This document shows positions 43,399 through 54,500 of a stretch of DNA of 64,000 nt, in pieces. A program made the translations under genes and the position numbers. The notes beneath the pieces were generated by a model. That model worked only from the letters and a program-made list of their open reading frames with translations. It was not told the origin of the DNA and made no database searches. Source of the DNA: Mauremys mutica (lineage: Eukaryota; Chordata; Testudines; Geoemydidae); the NCBI RefSeq assembly GCF_020497125.1, contig NC_059075.1, positions 46,908,003 through 46,972,002 on the forward strand, given 5' to 3'. Position 1 is the stretch's first letter; every line of letters begins with the position of its first letter.

Positions 43399-45702
43399 CT
43401 AAATCATCCCAGCCAGGGCTTTGTCAAGCCTGACCTTAAAAACCTCTAAGGAAGGAGATTCCACTACCTCCCTAGGTAACCCATTCCAGTTCTTCACCAC
43501 CCTACTAGTGAAAAAGTTTTTCCTAATATCCAACCTAAACCTCCCCCTCTGCAACTTGAGACCATTACTCCTTGTTCTGTCATCTTCTACCACTGAGAAC
43601 AGTCTAGATCCATCCTCTTTGGAACCCCCTTTCAGGTAGTTGAAAGCAGCTATCAAATCCCCCCTCATTCTTCTCTTCTGCAGACTAAACAATCCCAGTT
43701 CCCTCAGCCTCTCCTCATAAGTCATGTGCTCCAGCCCCCTAATCATTTTTGTTGCCCTCCGCTGGACTCTCTCCAATTTATCCACATCCTTCTTGTAGTG
43801 TGGGGTCCAAAACTGGACACAGTACTCCAAATGAGGCCTCACCAGTGCTGAGTAGAGGGGAATGATCACATCCCTTGATCTGCTGGAAATGCCCCTACTT
43901 ATACAACCCAAAATGCCATTAGCCTTCTTGGCAACAAGGGCACACTGTTGACTCATATTCAGCTTTTCGTCCACCGTAACCCCTAGGTCCTTTTCTGCAG
44001 AACTGCTGCCCAGCCATTCGGTCCCTAGTCTGTAGCAGTGCATGGGATTCTTCCGTCCTAAGTGCAGGACTCTGCACTTGTCCTTGTTGAACCTCATCAT
44101 ATTTCTTTTGGCCCAATCCTCTAATTTGTCTAGGTCCCTCTGTATCCTATCCCTACCCTCCAGTGTATCAACCACTCCTCCCAGTTTAGTGTCATCTGCA
44201 AACTTGCTAAGGGTGCAGTCCACACCATCCTCCAGATCGTTAATGAAGATATTGAATAAAACTGGCCCCAGCACCGACCCTTGGGGCACTCCACTTGATA
44301 CCGGCTGCCAACTAGACATGGAACCATTGATCACTACCCGTTGAGCCCGACCATCTAGCCAGTTTTCTATCCACCTTACCGTCCATTCATCCAGCCCATA
44401 CTTCTTTAACTTGCTGGCAAGAATACTGTGGGAGACTGTATCAAAAGCTTTGCTAAAGTCCAGAAATAGTACATCCACTGCTTTCCCCTCATCCACAGAA
44501 CCGGTTATCTCGTCATAGAAGGCAATTAGGTTAGTCAGGCATGACTTGCCCTTGGTGAATCCATGCCGACTGTTCCTGATCACTTTCCCCTCCTTTAAGT
44601 GGTTCAGGATTGATTCCTTGAGGACCTGTTCCATGATTTTTCCAGGGACTGAGGTGAGACTGACTGGCCTGTAGTTCCCTGGATCTTCCTTCTTTCCTTT
44701 TTTAAAGATGGGCACTACATTAGCTTTTTTCCAGTCATCCGGGACCTCCCCCGATCACCATGATTTTTCAAAGATAATGGCCAATGGCTCTGCAATCTCA
44801 TCGGCCAACTCCTTTAGCACCCTCAGATGCAGCGCATCCGGCCCCATGGACTTGTGCTCGTCCAGCTTTCCTAAATAGCCCCGAACTACTTCTTTCTCCA
44901 CAGAGAGCTGGTCACCTCCTCCCCATATCGTGCTGCAGAGTGCAGCTGTCTGGGAGCTGACCTTGTCTGTGAAGACAGAGGCAAAAAAAGCATTGAGTAC
45001 ACTAGCTTTCTCCACATCCTCTGTCACTAGGTTCCCTCCCTCATTCAGCAAGGGGCCCACACTTTCCTTGACTTTCTTCCTGTTGCTAACATACCTAAAG
45101 AAACCCTTCTTGTTACTCCTAACATCTCCGGCTAGCTGCAACTCCAAGTGTGATTTGGCCTTCCTGATTTCACACCTGCATGCCTGAACAATACTTTTAT
45201 ACTCCTCCCTGGTTATTTGTCCAATCTTCCACTTCTTGTAAGCTGTTATTTTGTGTTTAAGACGAGCAAGGATTTCACTGTTAAGCCAAGCTGGTCGCCT
45301 GCCATATTTACTTTTCTTCCTACACATTGGGATGGTTTGTTCCTGCAACCTCAATAAGGTTTCTTTGAAATACAGCCAGCTTTCCTCGACTCCTTTCCCC
45401 GTCATGTTATTCTCCCAGGGGACCTTGCCCATCAGTTCCCTGAGGGAGTCGAAGTCTGCTTTTCTGAAGTCCAGGGTCTCTGTTCTACTGCTTTCCCTTT
45501 TTCCTTGTGTCAGGATCCTGAACTCGACCATCTCATGGTCACTGCCTCCCAGGTTCCCATCCACTATTGCTTCCTCTACTATTTCTTCCCTGTTTGTGAG
45601 CAGCAGGTCAAGAAGAGCTTTTCCCCTAGTTGGTTCCTCCAGCACTTGCACCAGGAAATTGTCCCCTACGCTTTCCAGAAACTTCCTAGATTGTCTGTGC
45701 AC
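43399..45702 (-). pseudogene. CR1 ORF2 protein: linker and reverse transcriptase
   Basis: Two frames in the same phase (44755-45702 and 43399-44715) are separated by a single TGA; the start codon of the second part is merely the first Met after the stop. In the 438-residue downstream part, DFSKAFD is at 86-92, PQGSVLGP at 144-151 and FADD at 172-175, followed by the C-terminal thumb and a [13 protein letters not shown] tail. The TGA is consistent with a CGA codon lost by CpG decay. The protein would copy LINE RNA at a nicked target. Confidence 0.9.
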
Positions 45703-45734
45703 TGCTGTATTGCTCTCCCAGCAGATATCGGGTG

Positions 45735-45959
45735 ATTAAAGTCACCCATGAGAACCAGGGCCTATGATCTAGCAACTTCTGTTAGTTGCTGGAAGAAAGC
45801 CTCGTCCACCTCATCCCCCTGGTCCGGTGGTCTGTAGCAGACTCCCACCACGACATTACCCTTGTTGTTCATACTTCTAAATTTAATCCAGAGACACTCA
45901 GGTTTTTCTGCAGTTTCATACTGGAGCTCTGAGCAGTCATACTGCTCTCTTACGTACAA
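45735..45959 (-). pseudogene. CR1 endonuclease fragment
   Basis: The minus-strand frame includes VVVGVCYRPPDQGDEVDEAF and then the MGDFNHP motif of APE-type endonucleases near 45736-45756, in which Asp and Asn are active-site residues. A one-base loss shifts it out of the RT frame. Confidence 0.8.
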
Positions 45960-46020
45960 CGCAACTCCCCCACCTTTTCTGCCCTGCCTGTCCTTCCTGA
46001 ACAGTTTATATCCAGTTTAT

Positions 46021-46680
46021 ATCCATGGAGATCTGTAAGGGGCAATGAGAAACAGGAAGGCAGTTGTTCCCAAAAACGGGTGAAGTCTGATAGAATATAA
46101 AAGGGGCTGACTCCCTGAGAGATGTTTCTTTCCTACCATTTCCAAATTAGACAGTATAAGTTAATAATGCCAAAGACATCAATAATTTGCACATCAGTGA
46201 ATGGCTTCCCTTCCACATCTCAGTTTATTTATGCATATAAAGCATCACAATTCACCTAAGATCACAAATGAATAATATATGTGTAGACTTAAAAATAACC
46301 AATATATAATATAATAAAACATTTGAAAATCAATTCTTCCTTTATTTATCTGCTCAACTGAATTCAGATATTTCCCGTGCTATAGCTGATAACATTGCTA
46401 AAGCAAAGTAAGTACTGTTGGAACTCGGAGCTGCCTTCACAGTTAGGTGCTAGTCATGACTTCAACTGGAAATAAGGAATCCTGTAGATAGATGCCAGCA
46501 GTTATAAAGGGGTTGGGTTTTTTTGTTTCATTTTTGCATAATATACAGTCATGTTGAGATCAATTCTTCTGATTTGTCCTGAATTTTTTTCCCAGCATTG
46601 TTGTTTATCTGGTATCCAGGCTGCATGAAAACTATTTAAAAACACCATAATGTAGGCTCAAACGAAATGTATACCCCCAA
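46021..46680. other. Intergenic stretch, nothing recognised
   Basis: AT-rich, with no gene or repeat that I can name. Confidence 0.5.
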
Positions 46681-47428
46681 ATAAAAATGCTACCATGGAT
46701 AAACAGCAGAGTAAAAAAGGTGGTTAGGGGCAAAAAGGCATCCTTTAAGAATTGGAAGTCATATCCTACTGAGCAAAATAGAAAGCAACATAAACTCTGG
46801 CTAGTAAAGAGTAAAAGTATAATTAGGCAGGCCAAAAGAGAATTTGAAGAGCAACTAGAAAAAGATATAAAAACTAACAGCTAAATTTTTTTTAAGTACA
46901 TTGTAAACAGGAAGTCTGCCAAACAGTCGGTGGGACTACTGGACTATCAAGATGCTAAAGGAGCACTCAAAGAAGACAACGTGTAGAAGCAAAATGAATT
47001 CTTTGCATCAGTCTTCACTGTAGAGGTTGTGAGAGATTCTGACACCTCAGATATTCTTTTTAGGTGACAAATCTGAGGAACTGACCCAGATTGAGGTGTC
47101 AGGAGAGAAGATTTTGAAACAAATTGATAAATTAAACAGTAAAATAAGTCACCAGGACCAGCTGGTATTCACCCAAGAGTTCAGAAGGAACTTAAATATG
47201 AAATTGCAGAACTACTAACTGGGGTATGTAATTTATTTCTTAAATCAGCCTCTGTATCAGATGACTGGCAGATAGCTAATGTGATGCCGATTTTTATTTT
47301 TTATTTTTAAAAAGGCTCCTGAGGCAATCCTGGCAATTACAGGTTGGTAAGCCTAATTTCAGTACCAGGCAAATTGGATGAAACTATAATAAAGAACAGA
47401 ATTATCAGACACACATGAACACGATATA

Positions 47429-47892
47429 TTGGGGAAGAATCAACACGGCTTTTGGAAAGGAAAACCATGCCTCACCCATCTATTAGAATTCTTTGAAGAA
47501 GTCAACAAGTACTTAGACAAAGGTGAACCAGTTGATATAGTGAACATGGACTTTCAGAAAGCCTTCAACAAGATTCCACACCAAAAGCTCTTAAGTAAAG
47601 TAAACATCATGGGAAAAGAGGGAAGGTCCTCTCATGGATCAATAACTGTTTCCTATCTTTTAACCAAAGGATAGGAATGCATGATCAGTTTTCACAACGG
47701 AGAGAGGTAAATAGTGGGGTCCTCCAAGGATCTGTACTGGTACCTGTACTGTTCAGCATATTCATAAGTGACCTGGAAAAGAGGGTGAATAGTGAGGTGG
47801 CAAAATTTACAGATGATGCAAAATTACTCAAGATAGTTAAGTCTAAAGCTGACTGCAAAGAGTTACAAAGGGATCTCACAAAAACAGGGTGA
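47429..47892 (+). pseudogene. CR1-like reverse transcriptase, broken
   Basis: Two neighbouring frames carry the palm motifs. The active-site box reads FTDD where FADD is usual, and frames are shifted between 47674 and 47677. Confidence 0.8.
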
Positions 47893-47970
47893 CTGAGCAA
47901 CAAAATGGCAGATGAAATTCAGTGTTGATAAATGCAAAGTAATGTACATTGGAAAACATAATCCCAACTA

Positions 47971-48160
47971 CACCTCTACCTTGATATAATGCCACCCGAT
48001 ATAACATGAATTTGGATATAATGTGGTAAAGCAGTGCTCCAGGGGGGCGGGGCTGTGCACTCCGGTGGATCAAAGCAAGTTCGATATAACGCGATTTCAC
48101 CTATAACACAGTAAGATTTTTTTTGGCTCCCGAGGACAGCGTTATATTGAGGTAGAGGTG
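47971..48160. mobile_element. Tc1/mariner-like MITE, 190 bp, inside the CR1
   Basis: It starts CACCTCTACCTTGATATAAT and ends ATATTGAGGTAGAGGTG, with TA on both sides (47969-47970 and 48161-48162). The CR1 sequence on each side joins when compared with 59900-59940, which gives the empty site directly. Confidence 0.88.
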
Positions 48161-49010
48161 TATATGTACAAAATGATGTGGTCTAAGTTAGCTATTACCA
48201 CTCAAAAGAAAGATCTTAGAGACATTGTGGATAGTTCTCTGAAAACATCTGCTCAATGTGCAATAGCAGTCAAAAAGCTAACAATGTTAGGAACAATTAG
48301 GAAAGGAATATATACTAAAACAGAAAATATCATAATCCCACTATGTAAATCCATGGTATGCCCATACCTTGAAGAGTGCATACAGTTCTGGTTGTCTCAA
48401 AAAAGACAGTGGAATTGGAAAAGGTAGAGAAAGGCAACACAAATTATTAGGGTTATGGAACAGCTTCCATATGAGGAGAGATTAAAAGGACTGGAGATGT
48501 TCATCTTAGAAAAGAGATGCCGAGGAGGAGATATGAAACAGCTCTAAAAAGGCATGAATGATGTGGAGAAAGTGAACAGGGAGGTTTTATTTACTCCTTC
48601 ACATAACATAAGAACCAGGAGGCACCTAATGAAATTAATAGGCAGCAGGTTTAAAACTAACATAAGGAAGTACATCACACAACAGTCAACCTGTGGAACT
48701 CATTGCCAGTGGATGTTATGAAGGTCAAAAGAATAACTTGCTTCAAAAAAGAATTAGATAAATTCATGGAGGATATATCCATCAGTGGCTATTAGCAAAG
48801 AGGATCAGAGATGCAACCCCATGCTTTGTGTATCTGTAAACCTCTGACTTCCAAAAGCTGGGACTGGGCAATAGGGGATGGATCACTTGATAATTGCCCC
48901 ATTCTGTTCATTCTCCCTGAAGCATCTGGCACTGGCCACTGATGGAAGACAGGATACTGGACTAGATGGACAATTGGTCTGACCCGTATGGCCATTCTTA
49001 TGTTCTTATA

Positions 49011-51912
49011 ACTATTTGAATGTAAACAATAAACCCTTTTTTGTTGTGACAGAGCTCTCAAGGGCATCTGCAATTACAAGACAAACTCAATAACATTCTC
49101 ACTCATTCATTCACATAAATATAACATATACCCCTGAAACCTTTTATCTCTACTTGTTATAACAGATGTCAACATAGCTTGCATTGCTGAAAACTTTTGA
49201 TGTACTGTACTGTATTCTTTAAGTAAACGAGATAAGATAGGCCAAACCATAATTAAGTTAGGTTTCTGGTTTATATTTAACTACATTATTTTTATTATTG
49301 TATTATTATTATTGGAATTGACTTTCCTAATGACTCAAAAATTGTGGAACTAGGAAATTGTAACAAACTGGAGGGTGTAAACAAACCACAAGTTTAAAAG
49401 GCAGTATTAATGGCGAAAAGAATTAACACTTATACAGAAATCAATTCTAAAGCTAAGCATCTATTGAATGAGGTTTTGGGAAGTAAGGTGAATTTCACAT
49501 TGTGCGGAGGGCCAGCAAAATGCTATATACAACTTAAGTTCCTCAAAATAGGGAGTAAGTGGAATTTAAGTGGTGCAGAGCCCCAGTGCTTGTGCTCTGC
49601 ACAGGGATGGAGTTCACCTATAGTGGTAAAGAGATATAGCAAATTTGGGGGAAATGATAAACTTAATACCTTTGAGCAGATGCCTGTCATTTTTTTGTAA
49701 TATGTCTATCACATTCACATTTTCAGCCTTCTCACCACTTGAACTTTCAAAATGTTCTGCTGACCAAAATCCTTTCTTGCTACAGGGCTTCATCCACCCA
49801 CAGGACAGGGACAGCAGTAAGTCATACCATTTGTGCCAGGGGAGCAGCTTTAAACTCTAGCTGAAATCAATACATCTCCCAGGTGACCTCACCTTGCTCC
49901 TTTCCCAGCTAGCCCTATGAATATAGTGTGGTTAACCTTAAACTTAATTTTGTTATGTGAGTGCTATGCTTTGGTGCTGTTTCTAGAGAACAAAAATATT
50001 TTATCTTCCTGTGTGAGCCATTATGTCTTATATTAGTGAGAATCTTAGTATTCAATTTAATAAATAGATTCTGGTTATTCATTTTACATAAGTTTTTCTG
50101 CTGTTCATATGCTGCTTCCTCTTACTGGCAACCTGACAGATGAATTTAGTTTATTAGGATGCAGAAGAGATGTCTTTTCCTTACAACTGGCATTAATATC
50201 TCTTAAACACATATTGCATGTTCCTCCCACCACATATCTTGATAACAGAAGGGGAAAATGATGTTGCCCCGCTAGCCTGAGCAGTTAGCTAATATTCAGG
50301 GTCTTGCAGCATTATTTTTGTTAGAAGGAAAAATGGATGATACCAGTCATATATATTCTTTGGTGTAATATTGTTTGTTTATAAAAATGTACACAAAGTT
50401 CTGTTTCCCTGAACACAGTAGAAACAAATAGCAGCAGGCAGTTTACTTGCTCACAATTTCCAAGTCTGCCCCTCCAATCAGTTCTGTACCCAAGGAGCTG
50501 TCTGTTTCCCTTGTCATTCAGGGTCGTGCTCATGACTGCTTCTCTTTCTGCGTGTCTCACAGACACACATAATTGCAAACAATCAATCCCCCAGCCCTTG
50601 CATTTGCAACCAGTCCCTGGGAAAAACCTCTTAATCTCCTGAGGATAATTCTTGCTCAGGCTTTGGCATGTGGCCCAGTGCTTTGGGCAGTAGCCTCCTA
50701 TTGTTTCCAACTATCAATGTATAAAGGGTTATTATTTGCCTTGGTCCTTCCATTGAGCCTGAAGGAAGGGTGATTAGCACACCCCTTGGCTTTAACCATG
50801 ACTGTGATTGTTTATAGATCAAAGATTATTTTGATGGCAGCCATTAACAACTTCTAGCGTAACAAAATTTTTTTCTCCTTGTTTCTTTTCATTACTCTAC
50901 CAGTTTCCATTACTTTCACATTTAAGGTAAGTTTGGGAACATCTTGGTATAAAACAAGCTATAAGAATGTCTCTGCTCATGGGGGATCAAGGAAAATCAC
51001 ACATGGTTGAATTATAAAATCTAACAGCTGATGTATTTCTAAACACAAATAATTAAAAGATTTTTAGAATAGCACGTGGAAGAAAACAGACATATAATTT
51101 AACTAGGACATTTTATGGTACTGAAGGAGGTGTTCCAGGAGCCAGGGATCACAAGAGCATAGGGACACCCTGTCACATCTCTTTTTCCCTTGACATGGCC
51201 CTTGAACCAAGATCCAAGGGTGGAGTGATGTAGGAACTGCTGTGGTGGCTCTAAACCCCCAGAGATACCCAGTGAAGTGGGAATCCTTAAAGGACCAGCC
51301 AATTAAGTGTCTTTGGAGTTGCTTTGGCAACCGGAGCAGGGTGAGGATCTGGCTGAAAACATTTTATCTGTTTCTGAGTTGTACAAACATAGCTTGCACT
51401 CAAGACTTGATTCTTCTGTGCAATGGTAAAGTTCAGGTGGTATCATTTTTAATAGCATCTATAATAGGAACTATGCAAACATCTCCCATTGTATCTTAGT
51501 TGCCCTGCTTAAATGCCACATCATGGTTTGTAGGTCTTGAAAATTGGACTTGGACTCTTTGGGGTGAGACCATACCCCTGGTCTACTTTCAAATTCTATC
51601 TTTTGACACTTAGGTACCATTTAGACATATCCAAAGCCAGCCTGTCTTCTTAAACATTTTGCCCAGCATGTGTTTTTAAATATATGATTGAGGTGTCCAT
51701 TACAAGGTACTAATCCAAAATCATCCCATTGATTTTGGCCTATTATGGTTTTAAGTGGGGAAATAATTCTTTTATAATAAACCGTGGAGTTTTAACATTA
51801 CATTTGAGTGCATAGGGGTAGCATTTGCCCCTACTGGATTTTATACCAAATGCTTATTTCATCCATACTGCTCACTATACTCTTGTTTTTTCTAAAAGCT
51901 AAAACACATTAA
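49011..51912. other. Intergenic stretch, nothing recognised
   Basis: No gene, and no repeat that I can name. Small frames lack support. Confidence 0.5.
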
Positions 51913-52000
51913 TGAGTATCAGAGGGGTAGCCATGTTAGTCTGGATCTGTAAAAAGCGACACAGAGTCCTGTGGCATTGTATAGACTAACAGACGTATTA

Positions 52001-52038
52001 GAGCATAAGCTTTCGTGGGTGAATACCCACTTCGTCAG
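52001..52038 (-). ncRNA. Hammerhead-ribozyme-like motif
   Basis: Minus strand: CTGACGA, helix II GTGGGT/ACCCAC with loop ATTC, GAAA, GC-TTAT-GC, then TC. Same design as 52057-52094; only the helix III loop differs (TTAT instead of TCAT). Confidence 0.55.
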
Positions 52039-52056
52039 ACAAACGGATGGATGCGT

Positions 52057-52094
52057 CTGACGAAGTGGGTATTCACCCACGAAAGCTCATGCTC
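52057..52094 (+). ncRNA. Hammerhead-ribozyme-like motif
   Basis: CTGACGA at 52057-52063, helix II at 52065-52070 with 52075-52080, GAAA at 52081-52084, helix III loop TCAT at 52087-52090, and the putative cleavage C at 52094. One extra A lies before helix II. Confidence 0.55.
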
Positions 52095-52146
52095 CAATAC
52101 GTCTGTTAGTCTATAAGGTGCCACAGCACTCTTTGTCGCTTTTTAC

Positions 52147-53999
52147 ATTGAGTGTTTCTTCTCACACAGACTGTTTGCAATAGCTTTGGAATGTGTATGG
52201 TTAAGAGAAAATACTTATGTTGTGAAATGGAGGTTCCTGCTTTGCTGCTGTCTTCCACTATCTAAAGGGAATTAATAGTACTAGACTTCACATTAAAGAA
52301 AATACTGAATAAATCAGATGATAGAGCTGGATATCTGCTGTTGGCAGCGCTGTAGAAAGAGTGTGTGTTACACCATGTATCCTAGAGGCTTCAAAACCAG
52401 ACCTCCTTTTTGTGAGACAAGTGCACAATAATACCACTAATTAGACACAGAATAGTCAGGGTTCTAGCCCAGGCAAATCACTCCATCAGACAAAAGGAAT
52501 TAATTCCCAATTAATATTAATGGCTGGTCTACACAGAAAACTTGCACTGGTTTAACTTAAATTATTTTTAAAATTGATTTAGTTAAGCATAATATCCTGT
52601 GTGGACACACATATCAGTTTACAACTCACATTGATTTGGCTTAATTAATAAATAAATAGATATAAGGCTGTCATAAACTGGTTTAATTGTGACTACACAA
52701 GGGTTTGCACCAGTATAACTAAATTGATTATTTTAAGACCATTGGAGCAAGTTCTGTGTGTAGACAAGGGCTAACCATAGGAATAAAAAGGGGTGGGTAG
52801 GATATATAGAGAAAAAGAGGTCAAGGAGGTGTCCACTCCCCCATTCCCTCACAAAATGGATAAGCATGATAAATTAATGAGAAATGCATCATTTCCTAAA
52901 TATTTAAAGTGATAGATTCAGTAGATAAAGGCAACTAGGGAGACAGGCTGGTGGATCATCTCTGGATTAGAGTTCCATAACCAAGGACCTTCAAACAAAT
53001 CTTGATTGAACTTGGGAACTGAGGCCAGGTCTCCACTACAGACCTATATCAGTATAACTACATCGCTCAGCGGTGTGAAAAATCCACACTTACGGGCAAC
53101 GTAGTTATATCGACCTAACCCCTGGTGTAGACAGTGCTATGTTGGTGGGAGAGCTTCGATATAGCTACCGCCTCTCGGGCAGGTGGATTAACTGTACCGA
53201 TGGGAGAATCAATCCTGTCGGTGTGGCAGTGTCTTTACTAGACTTAATCCACAAAAACCCCCGCTCAGCTGCTCAACTTAGCTTCACGGTACCTTGCTTG
53301 CCACCCCATAACACTGGTCCTGGGTTTTGTATGCAGAAAACCCAGTTGTTGTGGCACTGGTGGGCCAGGGAGGTTTGTTTTTTTAGCATGTTGGGGGAGG
53401 GAAAGGAAAAGATTGAGAACCCCTAGTTTATTGTACATATGAGCAGTGCTGACCAGAACTGCCAGTATCCCTTTTCGACTGAGCATTCCAGTCAAAACTG
53501 GGTGCCTGGCAACCCTATTTAGAAAGGCAGCAAGACGGTCAAAGAGGTTGAGAAACACTGGTCTAATCCAACAGGTATTTCCTGTATTTATTTGTGCTAC
53601 CACTAGAGGGCATTCAAAACATTAAGGCCTACAGTTTCAAAAGAGGCCTTTAGTTTTTGGGTGCCAATCTTAAGCGATAGAGGAGGGCATGATTTTAAGA
53701 GGCACTATAAATGGGAACTGCATATGTTTGGCACCACTAAAAATCAGGCTGAAGGCCAGCATTTTCAAAGGGGATGATTTGGAGGTGCCTCAGTTTTTGG
53801 ATGCCTAATTTGAGACTTCTAAAGGGGCCTGATTTTCAAAGGATGAATGCTCCGCACTTTTTGAAAATCAGACCCCTTTAAGGTATCTCCACTTGAATAC
53901 CCAAAAATGGAGGCACCCAAAATCCTTAGTCACTTCTGAAAATGTTGGGCCAAGTTTTAAATTTGGACATGCAAAAAATAGTGGTCACTCTTGAAAATG
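52147..53999. other. Intergenic stretch with DNA-transposon remnants
   Basis: It holds a MITE at 52521-52771, a Harbinger-like remnant at about 53026-53245, a hAT-like end at about 53518-53562 (GAGAAACACTG), and a dispersed repeat at 53620-53960 with inverted GGGGCCTGATTTTCAAAG-type phrases. No gene. Confidence 0.55.
52521..52771. mobile_element. Harbinger-like MITE, 251 bp, TAA target duplication
   Basis: It starts TGGCTGGTCTACACAGAAAA, and its reversed right end reads GCCCTTGTCTACACACAGAA. TAA lies on both sides (52518-52520 and 52772-52774). Confidence 0.65.
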
Positions 54000-54000
54000 T

Positions 54001-54500
54001 AAAAACAACAAGGAGTCCTTGTGGCACCTTAGAGACTAACAAATGTATTTGGGCATAAGCTTTCATGGGCTAAAATTCACTTCATCAGATGCATGGCATG
54101 AAAAATACAGTAATCAGTATAAATATTACAGTGCATGAAAAGATGGGAGTTGTCTTACCAAGTGGGGGGTCAATGCTAACAAGGCCAATTCAGTTAAGGT
54201 GGAAATGGCTTATTCTCAACAGCTGACAAGAAGGAGTGAATATCAAGAGAGGGAAAATTACTTTTGTAGTGACCCATCCACTCCCAGTCTTTATTCAGGC
54301 CTAATTTGATGGTGTCCAGTTTGCAAATTAATTCCAGTTCTGCAGTTTCTTGTTGAAGTCTGTTTTTGAAATTTTTTTTGTTTTAAGTCTGTTATTGAGT
54401 GTCCAGGGAGATTGAAGTGCTCTCCTACTGGTTTTTGAATGTTACAATTCTTGATGTCTGATTTTGTGTCCATTTATTCTTTTGCAGTCCGGTTTGGCCA
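54001..54500 (-). mobile_element. Penelope-like element 3' end
   Basis: It begins at the element's outer tail (GGAGTCCTTGTGGCACCTTA). A minus-strand frame (54291-54473) encodes QKPVGEHFNLPGHSITDLK, homologous to residues 331-349 of the ORF at 5912-7129, so it is the GIY-YIG C-terminal part. It is shifted and truncated near 54500. Confidence 0.85.
54052..54088 (-). ncRNA. Decayed hammerhead-like motif
   Basis: CTGATGA, GAAA and GC-TTAT-GC are kept in the right order, but helix II is no longer complementary. Probably inactive. Confidence 0.4.

Larger units (their letters stand above)
43311..46020 (-). mobile_element. CR1 LINE, 5'-truncated, almost open
   Basis: About 2.7 kb. The 3' end (43311) has the CATCATAGAATCATAGAATC direct repeat that ends CR1 elements. 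Upstream on the minus strand lie the RT, the linker and the end of the endonuclease. The coding part has only one internal stop (TGA at 44755-44757) and a one-base shift near 45732, so this is the youngest CR1 here. The 5' truncation lies within the endonuclease, as is usual for CR1. Confidence 0.92.
46681..49010 (+). mobile_element. CR1-like (L3-type) LINE split by a MITE
   Basis: Plus-strand fragments in order: linker (46687-46884), RT (47429-47674 with DIVNMDFQKAFNKIPHQKLL; 47677-47892 with GVLQGSVLVPVLF and a degraded FTDDAKLL active-site box), thumb (48158-48427), then a 3' tail ending in GGCCATTCTTATGTTCTTAT. The MITE at 47971-48160 interrupts it. Related to 59781-60755. Confidence 0.85.
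51913..52146. mobile_element. Penelope-like palindromic end with two hammerhead-like cores
   Basis: Arms 51951-52040 and 52055-52145 are near-perfect reverse complements around a 14-base spacer. The left flank (51916-51945) is the outer Penelope tail. Each arm has its own CTGACGA...GAAA core, so the two lie on opposite strands. Confidence 0.85.
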
